From: Oscillatoriophycideae cyanobacterium NC_groundwater_1537_Pr4_S-0.65um_50_18
Lineage (GTDB): Bacteria > Cyanobacteriota > Cyanobacteriia > Elainellales > Elainellaceae
Assembly: GCA_016208305.1 (NCBI GenBank)
Contig: JACQYI010000036.1
Span: 124,001-188,000 of the forward strand
Direction: 5' to 3'
Length of the DNA stretch: 64,000 nt
The notes under the pieces are model-generated. The model was not told the DNA's origin. It searched no databases and saw only the letters and a list, made by a program, of their open reading frames with translations. The position numbers were made by a program, and so were the translations under genes. Below are positions 8,251-17,229 of this stretch, one piece after another; the stretch's first letter is position 1; each line of letters begins with the position of its first letter.

Positions 8251-10242
8251 CTAGACCGATCGAAAATCAGCAGCGCTGAGTTGAGCGACCCTAACGTTCT
8301 GCAATGTGGCTAATTCCAAATCCCCCAACTGGATTGTCGTATTTCGTCCTTGCTGCACCAGATCGAGCCGTGAGAACTGAAGAGAACCAGGCAACTGCAA
8401 TCGATCGCTGCCGTTGCGAAAATCTTGGACGATCGCCAGTCCTTGCCGATCGAGTTCAAACCAATCTTTTCCCTGGCCGCCATGCAACCGATTGCTGCCC
8501 CTAGCGCCCCAGAGGCGATCGTCACCGTCGCCCCCTCGCAAGTGATCATTTCCGTCTTGACCCATGAGGCGATCGTTGCCTTGCCCACCTTCTAGGCGAT
8601 CGCGTCCCTGACCTCCCAGCAGAGTATCGCTACCCTGATCTCCCACCAAATAGTCGTTGCCATTGCCGCCGTTAAGGAAATCGCGACCTGCCCCGCCCAG
8701 CAGAGCATCCAGCCCCCCTGCGCCGCTCAAGCGATCGTTGCCTGCCTGCCCAGAGATATTTTCTGAGACTTGAGTGCCCTGAATCCGATCAGGGTTAGCG
8801 CTGCCACTCAGTTCAGCAATAAACGATCGCAGCACAGCCGCATCTGCCTGGGCAAACCCAGCCCCGCTAAAGTTGCCTGCCGTATCCATAGGCAAGGCCG
8901 TTGCCTGGAGCGCAGCCAAGACCTGCGCCGAGGTGAGGCTGCGGCGACCTCCCGCACGTTGCAGCATCAGCGCCGCCACAGCCGCCAGATGGGGAGCTGC
9001 GGCTGAGGTACCCGCAAAAGAGCTGAAGTCGAAGAAAGGGTTGTCACTCTCAACGGTTGTGGAAACGCGATTAGGGCCGACAAGATCCGGTTTTTGCCGC
9101 ACCTCCGAGGTTGCCAAGCGATTGCCCTGGGCATCGAACAAAATAGGCGTACCGCCGATGCTCGAAAAAGATTCTAGGAGAGGTATGGTGCCGCCAAAGG
9201 CAGGAGTGGTGGTGTAGGCAGCCGCGCCAACGGCGATCGCTTCTTTGGCATTGGGGTGTCCGACGATCGTTGGGCCACCTACCGCCTCAGCCGTATCGTT
9301 TACGTACTGATAGATGATCTCGCTATCGTTGCCTGCAAAGCTTGACCATTGGAACAACCCTGGCACGGGGCTGGTTTCATTCACCCGGCGGGCGATTACC
9401 AAATAGACCGTTTTTTCGGAAGCGGTGGCATAGCTCATGGCTTGCAGAGGCGCGTCGGCTCTGGGAGCAGAAGCGATAGAGTCGGTTAATACCCCTCCTA
9501 TGTCAGGCAATTGAGCGCTGCTGACCAAAAATAGTTCTAGGTCATTGGCCACCTTTCCCACGGCCTGATCCCAGCCCAAAATTAAGTAGATGCTAGGCAG
9601 GTTGCCATAGAGAATTTCGCCAGAGGTTGCCTGGGGAATCTGAATATCCTGAAACAGATCGACCCCTGCACCTGCATCAAAGTCATGCGCTTCGTAGGTC
9701 GTGCCGCGATAGGTAAAGGTAGAACCGGAGCGAAACTGGCTTTGATAAGCGCGATTGCCTGTATTGCCTGCCGCCGAAAAATAGATGACGCCCTGTTGGG
9801 TGGCTCTCGTCACCGCCTGAGCCGCAACACCATCCTGAAAAAACGGGGCAGCCGCAAAGCCAATATCGTCCACAATAATGTCGGCTCCGGCTTGCGTCAG
9901 AGCGGCGATCGCATCAGCCAGACCTTCTTCGCTGCCGCCCACGGTGTGAAACAGCAGCTCTGCACCTGGAGCCACATCATGAATGATTTGCAGCATGGCG
10001 CGCCCCTCATCGGACTGTACGCCAAAGGTATCTTGCAAGACGCGCACGGGCTGGCTGTAGCCTTTTGGGTTTCTGCGCCCTGGCAAATCACCTGCCGACA
10101 CATTCTCTGCCGCGCCACCTTGAGCGTTGTAGCTATCAGAAATAACGCCGATTTTGATGCCTGTGCCGTCTAGATTAAACAGCTCACGCGCCACATTTGC
10201 TTGCAGGGCGCGATCGCCTTCACTAGTGACCTGTCCGACCAT
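8251..10242 (-). CDS. Subtilase-fold serine protease with C-terminal RTX repeats
   Basis: The 663-residue protein has two parts. Residues 1 to about 480 form a subtilisin/sedolisin-type peptidase: GIKIGVISDSYNA supplies the first acidic motif and FAGTSAAAPHLAAVAALM near 408 the nucleophilic serine. At the place of the usual catalytic His motif it reads SDEGRAMLQIIHDVAPGA near 78, with Glu where subtilisins have HGT. This is as in the S53-like branch (cd05562 type). Residues about 494-590 are RTX nonapeptides (GGAGRD, GGNGND, GGQGRD, GGDGDD), which bind calcium, followed by a short C-terminal tail. No N-terminal signal peptide is visible, so type I secretion is expected, but no T1SS genes are nearby. 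It is presumably exported and calcium-activated. Confidence 0.88.
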   Translation of the reverse strand: MVGQVTSEGDRALQANVARELFNLDGTGIKIGVISDSYNAQGGAAENVSAGDLPGRRNPKGYSQPVRVLQDTFGVQSDEGRAMLQIIHDVAPGAELLFHTVGGSEEGLADAIAALTQAGADIIVDDIGFAAAPFFQDGVAAQAVTRATQQGVIYFSAAGNTGNRAYQSQFRSGSTFTYRGTTYEAHDFDAGAGVDLFQDIQIPQATSGEILYGNLPSIYLILGWDQAVGKVANDLELFLVSSAQLPDIGGVLTDSIASAPRADAPLQAMSYATASEKTVYLVIARRVNETSPVPGLFQWSSFAGNDSEIIYQYVNDTAEAVGGPTIVGHPNAKEAIAVGAAAYTTTPAFGGTIPLLESFSSIGGTPILFDAQGNRLATSEVRQKPDLVGPNRVSTTVESDNPFFDFSSFAGTSAAAPHLAAVAALMLQRAGGRRSLTSAQVLAALQATALPMDTAGNFSGAGFAQADAAVLRSFIAELSGSANPDRIQGTQVSENISGQAGNDRLSGAGGLDALLGGAGRDFLNGGNGNDYLVGDQGSDTLLGGQGRDRLEGGQGNDRLMGQDGNDHLRGGDGDDRLWGARGSNRLHGGQGKDWFELDRQGLAIVQDFRNGSDRLQLPGSLQFSRLDLVQQGRNTTIQLGDLELATLQNVRVAQLSAADFRSV

Positions 10243-10580
10243 ACTGCTGATACCCTAAAATCCAGATTTCATTATCCAGGTAGGTGACGCAAAAGATCTG
10301 TCATTTGTTTGGGCAAGGGGTGCATCTCGTCGTTAGAGGAGCAGATATTTTGAGTGATGAGAGAGGGGAATAGTGGGAGTGTGAACAGCGGGCAAGATTA
10401 GGCTACATCACCGCAATGCATTCGTCTTTTTGTTTGATTTAGAAAAAAGTGAAAGGGCGATCGACTGTTTGAAGTCCCGCTTCACAATTAAGATTTCCTA
10501 TAAAGTCTGAATATTTTTAATTAAATTCAATCAAATCAATCAATTCAATCATCCACACAAACACGATTTCAAACACCCTT
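10243..10580. other. Intergenic gap with dispersed repeat copy
   Basis: This divergent gap separates the RTX protease and the DUF1830 gene. It holds one copy of the 56-bp dispersed repeat (10323-10378), an AAAAGATCTGTCA motif at about 10291 shared with sites near 23788 and 34108, and an AT-rich stretch from 10500 that probably contains the DUF1830 promoter. Confidence 0.5.
10323..10378 (+). repeat. Dispersed 56-bp noncoding repeat, copy 1 (truncated)
   Basis: CATCTCGTCGTTAGAGGAGC followed by AGATATTTTGAGTGATGAGA matches the segment at 25481-25536 with only a few differences. Copy 1 lacks the right-hand inverted terminus GCTCCCCTAA that bounds copy 2, so it looks like a truncated element. Confidence 0.85.
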
Positions 10581-10946
10581 ATGTCATTATCTGAATACAT
10601 TAAAGCTTTAATCGTTCATATCCTCTCATTTGGGCGTAAAAATATGAGCTATTTACATTCCCTTTTAGATGCAGAACTCTCTGCTGAAGAGGCAGATCTG
10701 CTTTTATGCTATTACATCAATGACTCTACCAATCTTCAAATTATTCGAGTCATTAATGATGCGAAACAGCTAATTGAGCGGGTAGCCTTTCAAGGAGAAC
10801 GCATTTTATTTAGAGCAATGCCCAAGTCCCATTTAGAAGTGTGTACAGTTCTAGCGGAGGGTACAAGATTAAGCACGATCGACTGTAAATCATTGCAGGT
10901 TAATAAGCCCGTTTTACAGGATCGCCTAGCTGAACTCTTTAAGTAA
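10581..10946 (+). CDS. DUF1830 family protein
   Basis: The 121-residue protein carries the cyanobacterial DUF1830 pattern: LLLCYYINDSTNLQIIRVIN, then IERVAFQGERILFRAMPKSHLEVCTV. Family members are small soluble proteins of unknown function, found nearly only in cyanobacteria, and usually about 80-110 residues. The N-terminal 20 residues (MSLSEYIKALIVHILSFGRK) are an unusual extension, so the methionine at 10644 (MSYLHSLLDAEL) may be the true start. The gene stands alone, with its own upstream AT-rich region, and is followed 160 bp later by an unrelated ABC ATPase gene. No function can be assigned. Confidence 0.82.
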   Translation: MSLSEYIKALIVHILSFGRKNMSYLHSLLDAELSAEEADLLLCYYINDSTNLQIIRVINDAKQLIERVAFQGERILFRAMPKSHLEVCTVLAEGTRLSTIDCKSLQVNKPVLQDRLAELFK

Positions 10947-11103
10947 GGCGCGCTTAGAAAAGGACTCTAGGAAGAATGGGGCTGAAATAGCCTCAGACTT
11001 CCATCGTTCTACTAGTATGGAAACAGCAGTTAATCCTCTTCTGCGGGTGAGGGGCGATTGTTGAGTCAATTTCCGCGAGCCTATCCTCCATCCAACCGCC
11101 TGA

Positions 11104-11805
11104 ATGCTCTATCTCAAAGACCTGGTTTACCACCCTGCCGTCACCCATGCCGCCATTCTCAAGTCTATTAGCTTAGAACTTGCGCCCCAGCAGCTCGGAC
11201 TCATCGTTGGGCCAAGCGGCTCTGGGAAAAGTACTCTCCTCGAAGTTCTAGCGGGGCTGGCGCAGCAGACGGCAGGCAAAATTCTTTGGCGAGATCAAGA
11301 GCTTACCCCCGACTCTTTACAGCAGTTAGCAGGGCTGGTGTTTCAGTTTCCTGAGCGACATTTCTGTGGGCATACGATCCTAGAAGAGCTGCGGCTAGGG
11401 CATCCAGAGCTGGGCAAAGAAAAGATTGAGAGCGCTCTTAAGTCTGTCGGGTTGGGACACCTGCCCCTGAGTACGGCTCCGCGATCGCTCAGCGGTGGGC
11501 AGCAGCGCCGTTTGGCCTTGGCAGTGCAGTTGATTAGACAACCTTTTCTGCTGCTGCTAGATGAACCGACCGCAGGGTTAGATTGGTCGATGCGCAAGCA
11601 GGTGATCAGCCTGCTAACTGAACTCAAAAAAGAGTGGAGCCTACTGGTGGTGTCGCATGAACCCGGTGAGATGGTGGCTATTGCCGATCGCTGCTGGACA
11701 CTTAACCACGGTAAGCTAACCCCAGTCGATCCAGCTTCGTTTAGCCAACAGCCTGTTCTCACGCAGACCCCGTCTTTCGGGAAGAAACGTCAAGAGTGGG
11801 CATAG
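11104..11805 (+). CDS. Stand-alone ABC transporter ATPase (CbiO/EcfA-like)
   Basis: The 233-residue ATPase has Walker A GPSGSGKSTLLEVLAG, a Q-loop GLVFQFPERHFCGHTILEEL typical of the ECF/CbiO group (the FPE motif), signature LSGGQQRRLALAVQL, Walker B LLLLDEPTAGLDWSM and switch VVSHEPGEM. ECF-type ATPases drive uptake of vitamins or metals together with T and S membrane subunits, but neither is adjacent. In plants and cyanobacteria, lone proteins of this type are found without an assigned transporter. The downstream rsmG gene is 134 bp away and unrelated. ATPase identity is certain; substrate and partners are not. Confidence 0.88.
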   Translation: MLYLKDLVYHPAVTHAAILKSISLELAPQQLGLIVGPSGSGKSTLLEVLAGLAQQTAGKILWRDQELTPDSLQQLAGLVFQFPERHFCGHTILEELRLGHPELGKEKIESALKSVGLGHLPLSTAPRSLSGGQQRRLALAVQLIRQPFLLLLDEPTAGLDWSMRKQVISLLTELKKEWSLLVVSHEPGEMVAIADRCWTLNHGKLTPVDPASFSQQPVLTQTPSFGKKRQEWA

Positions 11806-11939
11806 TCTTTTCAACTCATCTCTCCTTCCTTGGAGAATAGTCAGGTTCCTGGGTCAGAATAGGTGATCCGGTGGTTCAGGATTGGAACAATACGCCTTTA
11901 AGCAACAGACCGCATATTTGAAACTTGATCTGAGTAAGT

Positions 11940-12839
11940 ATGGAAGCACCTGTAGAACCCTCTGTAGAGTCCTCTGTGGAAAGCACCCCTGTAGAAAGCA
12001 CCCCTATAGAAATTCCTCTAGACACGGCACTACAAGCCACTGTTGAGATACCCATCTTGCCACCGTCGCTTGAAACCTGGCAGCAAACGCTCAACTGGCA
12101 GCCCAACCCAACCCAACAGGCTCAGTTTCAACAGCTCTATCAGCTCATCCTAGAGGGCAACCGTCAGCTTAATCTCACCCGCATTACCCACCCTGAAGAA
12201 TTCTGGGAAAAGCATCTCTGGGACTCCCTTCGAGGCGTTAAGGCTTGGTTAGAGCAAGACAAGGAAACGCCGAAAGATCCAGATTCGATCGCCCCAGGTT
12301 CGATCGCCCCAGAGGAAAGCGAACCAAGCGCAGGCTTCAAGGTGGTTGATATCGGCACAGGGGCTGGATTTCCAGGTTTACCGATTGCGATCGCCCGACC
12401 CGATTGGACGATAACCCTAGTAGACTCTACCCGCAAGAAAATGGCCTTTGTCGAGAGTCTGCTACCGACCCTAGCGATCGCCAATGCCGCAACTGTGACC
12501 GATCGCGTCGAGCAAATGGGGCATAGCTCTTATTACCGGGAAGTCTATGACTTAGCGCTGATTCGAGCCGTAGCCAATGGAGCCGTCTGTGCCGAATATG
12601 CCCTGCCCTTGCTCAAGTTGGGTGGCGTTGCGGTGTTGTATCGAGGGCAGTGGACAGAAGAAGAGGCGATCGTCTTGGCTGGAGCGCTAGAGAAATTGGG
12701 GGGAGAGTTAATGGCGATCGAAGCCTTTAAAACCCCGGTGAGCGAGAGTGAGCGGCATTGCCTCTATCTGAAAAAAATTGCTCCGACACCCTCTAGCCTT
12801 CCGCGCCCTGTGGGTGTGGCGGCTAAGCTGCCTCTGTAG
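11940..12839 (+). CDS. rsmG: 16S rRNA (guanine-527 N7)-methyltransferase RsmG
   Basis: The core is RsmG/GidB: LYQLILEGNRQLNLTRITHPEEFWEKHLWDSL, the SAM-binding VVDIGTGAGFPGLPIAIARPDWTITLVDSTRKKMAFV near residue 134, and DLALIRAVANGAVCAEYALPLLKLGG. The enzyme methylates G527 of 16S rRNA. At 299 residues it is longer than typical because of an N-terminal repetitive stretch (VESSVESTPVESTPIE) and an internal insert DSIAPGSIAPEE, both resting on repeated DNA. The second comes from a duplicated TCGATCGCCCCA unit containing the HIP1 core. The first 40 residues may be untranslated or dispensable; a later start would still leave the full domain. It converges with the ATP-grasp gene across the hairpin at 12864. 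Confidence 0.93.
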   Translation: MEAPVEPSVESSVESTPVESTPIEIPLDTALQATVEIPILPPSLETWQQTLNWQPNPTQQAQFQQLYQLILEGNRQLNLTRITHPEEFWEKHLWDSLRGVKAWLEQDKETPKDPDSIAPGSIAPEESEPSAGFKVVDIGTGAGFPGLPIAIARPDWTITLVDSTRKKMAFVESLLPTLAIANAATVTDRVEQMGHSSYYREVYDLALIRAVANGAVCAEYALPLLKLGGVAVLYRGQWTEEEAIVLAGALEKLGGELMAIEAFKTPVSESERHCLYLKKIAPTPSSLPRPVGVAAKLPL

Positions 12840-12863
12840 GCAGATAGCCACAAGTGTTAGGAC

Positions 12864-12903
12864 TGGGATATTTTTGTGGGTGCGCGCTCACAAAGATATC
12901 CCA
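12864..12903. terminator. Palindromic bidirectional terminator candidate
   Basis: TGGGATATTTTTGTG and CACAAAGATATCCCA pair in 14 of 15 positions around a 10-nt GC-rich loop. The hairpin fills most of the 74-bp space between the convergent rsmG and ATP-grasp genes. Confidence 0.6.
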
Positions 12904-12913
12904 AGAGCCATAG

Positions 12914-13648
12914 CTATAGCTGTACCGAGAGCCGTTCTAGCTCACCCCAAAAGGGAATCATCGACATCTGACAGAGCAGCGAAAACTGAGCATCCCCGAC
13001 TTCTAAGACGACCCATCGTCCGCACTGCTGCTGACCAATATCGATCGCCAACAGCGGCAGATCAATCCGGGTGGCTGCCTCTAGCGCTACGGCAAAGATG
13101 GCTTCCTCTTCTTCGACCGTCAACCACTTGAGCGGATCATCGGCTGCCCAACTGTAGGCATAGGTGACGATCGTTTGGTGGTAGAGGTAGACCCGGAAGG
13201 CGCGCCCCAGGGGTTTTTCTAGGGGCTGATCTTGCAAAGCCACGCCTTGCAGAATGCCGCTGAGCGACTCGCCATAGCGCAAATTTGCCTGCTGACGCAC
13301 CTCCGTCCATGCCTGAGCAGTCGGCGGGGTCAAGATATCTGCTGGCGTCAAGTCTTGCAGCCTGTCGTAGATTGGGTGAAACTGACGGGCGATCGCATAT
13401 TGATCGGGTCGGTTGAAAAGCCGAACATTCAGGGTGAGCAGCGCTTCATAAACTGTCTTGTAGCGATCGCTCTGGGGTGGCTCTCCTAGCCAAACGCCAA
13501 ACGTGGCTTCAGTCGAACAGATCGCAGCCTTCAGCTCTGATAGGCCAAAATTTGACGATAAGGTATAAACCTGAAGACCCAAAATCTGGGCAATTTGGGC
13601 GGCCATCTGAGTTGCGATCGACTCAGGAGCCTGACTCAAAACAATCAT
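12914..13648 (-). CDS. ATP-grasp domain protein (R2K-like clade)
   Basis: The 244-residue protein is not a named enzyme. Its C-terminal half reads like the R2K/DUF4343 type of ATP-grasp: [20 protein letters not shown], then [25 protein letters not shown]. The acidic residues of the second segment would bind Mg-ATP. The N-terminal half ([25 protein letters not shown]) is a Rossmann-like preATP-grasp fold. Such enzymes ligate a carboxylate to an amine. Its ATG overlaps the aspartoacylase stop by four bases, so the two are translationally coupled, which hints at a shared N-acyl-amino-acid or peptide substrate. The family call is moderately confident and the reaction unknown. Confidence 0.65.
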   Translation of the reverse strand: MIVLSQAPESIATQMAAQIAQILGLQVYTLSSNFGLSELKAAICSTEATFGVWLGEPPQSDRYKTVYEALLTLNVRLFNRPDQYAIARQFHPIYDRLQDLTPADILTPPTAQAWTEVRQQANLRYGESLSGILQGVALQDQPLEKPLGRAFRVYLYHQTIVTYAYSWAADDPLKWLTVEEEEAIFAVALEAATRIDLPLLAIDIGQQQCGRWVVLEVGDAQFSLLCQMSMIPFWGELERLSVQL

Positions 13649-14565
13649 TCCTGCCCTGCCCTTGTTGCAATGAGCTCACCTGCGGTTACATTCATCTCCT
13701 GCTTAACGGTCAAGCACATGGCAATGCCTTTCTCGTAGTAGGCGGCCTCGTTGATAAACACCGGATAGACAGTAGAGGCTCCCTCATAAGCGATCGTCCT
13801 GCCCTCAAAGGTGAGGAACATGGGGTCGCCGGGGTGAAGGGGTTCATAATCTCGAAACTGAAGCTGAGGATGGATCATGGCCGCAATTTCTCCCCGATCG
13901 CTGCGGGGGTAATCTACTGTTTCAATGCCTTGATACAGCGTCAACCTGTGGCTGGGTGGAGGCAGATCGTTCCGGTTGTAGGCATCCAGATAATCAAGCA
14001 GCGCTTGAATCAACCTTTCGGTTTGCTGGAACAGATCGGCATAGAGCACCCCTTGCGCGATCGCCCCGACTTCGATCGCGCCTCCCAAAGGACAGAGCGA
14101 TCGCAGAAACGGCGCATCCTGCTCTAAGCTTGCCCATCGAAACACCTTGACTTGCTGATTGAGTGCTGACAAGTAGGCAGCCCATTGCAAATTAAAGGGA
14201 TGATTGTTGCTCAAAATCAGCGTCAATCCCATATTGGCAGTCGTGCTGTGCAAATCAATAATCACATCGATCGGGGGCTGATCTTGAGGCTTGAGCAAGG
14301 CATAAATATCTTTGGCTCGCTGTTCTTCGTAAGTGAGCAGCAGAGGATTCTGCAAATCTTGGTCGAGAAAGCAGCGATTGAGATCTTTTTCGGTATATCT
14401 TCTATTTGCCGCAAAAGCTCTAGGATTTCCCAAAAGCGTCAGGGTTTGAAAGCTCGATCGCTCTACGAGCTGCGGGAACTGGTCAAACTTTTTGATTAAG
14501 TAAGCGCCAGTCAACTCGTTGCCGTGAGTGCCTCCAACGATCGCGACTTTGTGAATGGGGTTCAT
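13645..14565 (-). CDS. Aspartoacylase (AstE/AspA family zinc deacylase)
   Basis: The 306-residue protein matches aspartoacylase: [18 protein letters not shown] gives the zinc ligands His and Glu, [20 protein letters not shown] the substrate-binding Asn and Arg, [17 protein letters not shown] the third ligand His, and [14 protein letters not shown] the catalytic Glu. The C-terminal beta domain ([28 protein letters not shown]) is also present. The enzyme hydrolyses N-acetylaspartate or related N-acylaspartates to aspartate and a carboxylate. It is first in a two-gene unit with the ATP-grasp protein, overlapping by four bases. Length and motifs indicate a complete enzyme; the natural substrate in a cyanobacterium is uncertain. 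Confidence 0.9.
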   Translation of the reverse strand: MNPIHKVAIVGGTHGNELTGAYLIKKFDQFPQLVERSSFQTLTLLGNPRAFAANRRYTEKDLNRCFLDQDLQNPLLLTYEEQRAKDIYALLKPQDQPPIDVIIDLHSTTANMGLTLILSNNHPFNLQWAAYLSALNQQVKVFRWASLEQDAPFLRSLCPLGGAIEVGAIAQGVLYADLFQQTERLIQALLDYLDAYNRNDLPPPSHRLTLYQGIETVDYPRSDRGEIAAMIHPQLQFRDYEPLHPGDPMFLTFEGRTIAYEGASTVYPVFINEAAYYEKGIAMCLTVKQEMNVTAGELIATRAGQE

Positions 14566-15136
14566 GCTACAGCCTCGTACAGTATCTTAGAATCGCGAAT
14601 TAAGTTACATCCTGGGGTGTCAGTCGGAAGGCACAAGGATTTGCAGAATGGGTAAAACCTACTCTTCGAGAAGCAGGCTACGGCATTTCAGAAAAGCGAT
14701 CGCGTAACCTGTGCGAGCGTTGGGTTTTGCCTTCACTCCTCTGTATCACAGCCCGTACTGCTTGCGGTGCCGCTTGCCGTAAATCACCTTAGCCCCACAA
14801 CGCGCGTCTGGGTAAGGGTTGACATCTGTTGATGATACTCATTACAAGGCTAAACCAAACTTATAACAGTTGATATACCCAGCTATTGCTGGCTCGGTGC
14901 TGTTCTAAGGCTAACTTTTTTGGATCAGCCTCCCATTTATTCAGATCAACATCCATTCAGATAAAATTTGCTGACCCCAAATGCTTTTACCACCTCCTGC
15001 AAAAATCATGGCCTGCCAAATTTTGAATTTGCCAAGAAATGCGATCGCGGTTTAAATTCTTGTGCTAGACTTGCAGCCAACATTTAGATTTAGCGTTTCT
15101 AGTTTCCGTTGCCCCCCATATATAGGGGAATAGCGT
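14566..15136. other. Intergenic divergent region
   Basis: This 570-bp divergent space lies between the aspartoacylase and the SPOR-like protein genes. It holds HIP1 sites and probable promoter DNA but no ORF with family resemblance and no clear RNA gene. Confidence 0.4.
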
Positions 15137-16168
15137 GTGATCATGGATAAATATTTGCGATCGAATCATGGGCGGCCTCAACCCTTTAACCAGGGTAATT
15201 TGGGCGGCCAAGCTGTCTCTCTGTCCATCCGCCACCGGGTCGGGAGGCTATCTGTGGCAGCGCTGCTGGGCAGCGGACTTGTGGCGGGGATGATACCGTC
15301 TGCTGGGGCTGGGACATTTTCAGATGTTCTTATTGCTCAAGAGGTGGTGGAAGGGCTGCCGCCCCCTCCGCCCGGTGGATTAGTGCCAGCTCAGCCCAAT
15401 GAGGGTTCTGCCCCAAGCGGATCTAGCCCTCGCTATGTCGTTTTGGTCAATGGCGACAGCTCTCGGTTGCTGAGTCAGGTGCAGCGCATTGCCTCAGATG
15501 CAACGGTGCAAGAGTATCAAGGTCAGCGCGTGATTCAGGTGGCAATGTTTGATGACTCCGATGGCGCTGAGCGGCAGGTGCAGCTTTTGGCCTCTCGCGG
15601 CATTGGCGCAAAGATTTTGCCCCTCTCGGCTGAGTCGTCAGAGGCTAGCTTTTCTGCGCCAGGGTCATCTGCGATGTCTATGCGGTCTGTGCAGGAGCAA
15701 TCGGCTCAGGTCGCGGCCTCTCCCGATTTGCCGCCTCCCGATCTACTGCCCTCCCAGCCTGTTCCCAGAGAAGTGGATTTTGGTGGACAGCCTACCCTTA
15801 ACCAGTTTCCAAGTCCTCCGGCTCTTCCGGCGGATAGTCCTGCTGCCCTCAGAGAGAGCAACCCGGAAAGAGAGCGATCAAGAAGTAGTCGATCGAGCGA
15901 TCGGCCAGAGCCATCTCCTGAAAGTTTTAGTAGCAGTCGCGGCTACTTTGTCGTGATTCCAGGCAAACAAAGCGAACTAGAAGCCATTGCCAATCAGGTG
16001 ATTCGTTTAGGCGATGGGTTTGGCATTGCTCAACTCGTCCAGCAAACCAGCGAACCGCGAGGGCCGCATGTGCAGGTTGGGCCCTTTGGCGATCGCACTG
16101 CGGCAAACCGCTGGAACCGCTATTTTCGAGATTTCGGTATGGATTCGCGGCTATACGTCAAGCGGTAG
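15137..16168 (+). CDS. Secreted protein with two SPOR-like modules
   Basis: Start is the GTG at 15137 or the ATG at 15143; GGGGAA lies just upstream of both. A basic N-terminus and hydrophobic segment (LSVAALLGSGLVAGMIPSAGAG) give a signal peptide. Two related modules follow: YVVLVNGDSSRLLSQVQRI...VIQVAMFDDSDGAERQVQLLASRGIGAKIL (about residues 98-170) and YFVVIPGKQSELEAIANQVI...HVQVGPFGDRTAANRWNRYFRDFGMDSRLYV at the C-terminus. A Pro/Ser-rich spacer separates them. Both resemble the C-terminal module of the gene at 6056 and the SPOR fold that binds denuded glycan. It is followed by a good terminator. The envelope role is inference. Confidence 0.78.
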   Translation: MIMDKYLRSNHGRPQPFNQGNLGGQAVSLSIRHRVGRLSVAALLGSGLVAGMIPSAGAGTFSDVLIAQEVVEGLPPPPPGGLVPAQPNEGSAPSGSSPRYVVLVNGDSSRLLSQVQRIASDATVQEYQGQRVIQVAMFDDSDGAERQVQLLASRGIGAKILPLSAESSEASFSAPGSSAMSMRSVQEQSAQVAASPDLPPPDLLPSQPVPREVDFGGQPTLNQFPSPPALPADSPAALRESNPERERSRSSRSSDRPEPSPESFSSSRGYFVVIPGKQSELEAIANQVIRLGDGFGIAQLVQQTSEPRGPHVQVGPFGDRTAANRWNRYFRDFGMDSRLYVKR

Positions 16169-16210
16169 CGATGGGTTCTAGTCGGCACTTTTTAGAATGT
16201 GTGTCTACAG

Positions 16211-16252
16211 ATAGGGTGTCTGGGGTGTAGAGTCCCAAGCACCCTATTTTTT
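16211..16252 (+). terminator. Intrinsic terminator of the SPOR-like gene
   Basis: ATAGGGTG pairs with CACCCTAT, with an inner GGG/CCC, and is followed by TTTTTT. It lies 43 bp after the stop at 16168. Confidence 0.8.
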
Positions 16253-16316
16253 GGGACGGGTCATAGCCCTCGAACCGTTGCGCCAGGAGTCAGATCTGTC
16301 GATCTATTTTTCCGAT

Positions 16317-17159
16317 CTATTTTTCCTTCAGGTGCTGCTGTGCCAATTGGGTAATGTCCAGAATGGCCGCTGCATTCATCGGCTCTAAACCTGCCTCTGA
16401 ACCTGCTTCTGGTATATCGGGCATCTGAAGCCAAAGCAAATATTCAATATTGCCTGCTGGCCCCACAAGCGGCGACCAAGTTAAGCCTTTGTAGCCCCAG
16501 CCCATCGCCTGAGCTGCTTGCAGCACTTGGGCGATCGCCCCGGCCTGATCTCTGGCATCTCGCACAACGCCTTTTTTGCCCACTTTTTCTTTTCCCACCT
16601 CAAACTGAGGCTTGACCAGCAGCACGAGTTCGCGGGGCGCTTGCAGCAGATGCCATAGGGCGGGCAAAACCTTGGTCAGCGAGATAAACGACACATCCAC
16701 CACGCCCAAATCTGGGTAAGGCCGATCGAGTCCGTAGAGGGTTTCAGGCTTTAAATGACGAATGTTGGTGCGTTCGCGGAGGATGACTCGCGGATCTTGG
16801 CGCAGGCTCCAGGCCACCTGTCCATAGCCGACATCAACGCCGTAGACTCTTTGGGCACCCGCCTGAAGCAGGCAGTCGGTGAAGCCCCCGGTCGATATGC
16901 CCCCATCAAGACAAACGCGATCGCCCACCTGAATTTGAAACTCTGCCAGCGCTTTTGCTAGCTTTTCACCCCCTCGTGAGACAAAGGGCGATCGCTGCTT
17001 CACCAAAATTTCAGCTGCCACATCTACTTCTGTGCCAGGTTTATCAACTAACTGTTGATTGACCCGCACTTCGCCAGCCTGAATCAAGCGCTGAGCCTGT
17101 TGACGAGACTCGCAGAGATGGCGTTCCACCAGAAGAATATCGAGGCGTTGTTTGGGCAA
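16317..17159 (-). CDS. TlyA family rRNA 2'-O-methyltransferase / haemolysin-like protein
   Basis: The 280-residue protein has an N-terminal S4 RNA-binding domain (QRLDILLVERHLCESRQQAQRLIQAGEVRVNQQ) and an FtsJ/RrmJ-type methyltransferase core (GDRVCLDGGISTGGFTDCLLQAGAQRVYGVDVGYGQ, LGVVDVSFISLTKVLPAL, LVLLVKPQFEVGKEKVGKKGVVRD). TlyA enzymes 2'-O-methylate cytidines of 16S and 23S rRNA; many are annotated as haemolysins for historical reasons. The Lys-Asp-Lys-Glu set expected of this fold is present (the Lys near FVSRGGEKL, Asp in VVDVSF, Lys in VKPQFE). The gene is downstream of efeB on the same strand, but a strong palindrome at 17230 separates them. Confidence 0.88.
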   Translation of the reverse strand: MPKQRLDILLVERHLCESRQQAQRLIQAGEVRVNQQLVDKPGTEVDVAAEILVKQRSPFVSRGGEKLAKALAEFQIQVGDRVCLDGGISTGGFTDCLLQAGAQRVYGVDVGYGQVAWSLRQDPRVILRERTNIRHLKPETLYGLDRPYPDLGVVDVSFISLTKVLPALWHLLQAPRELVLLVKPQFEVGKEKVGKKGVVRDARDQAGAIAQVLQAAQAMGWGYKGLTWSPLVGPAGNIEYLLWLQMPDIPEAGSEAGLEPMNAAAILDITQLAQQHLKEK

Positions 17160-17229
17160 GGGTCGGAGGATAGTTCGCTAATTAACGGAGGGGCATAGCC
17201 CAACCCCCAGATTACTAGACTTAACCCGG

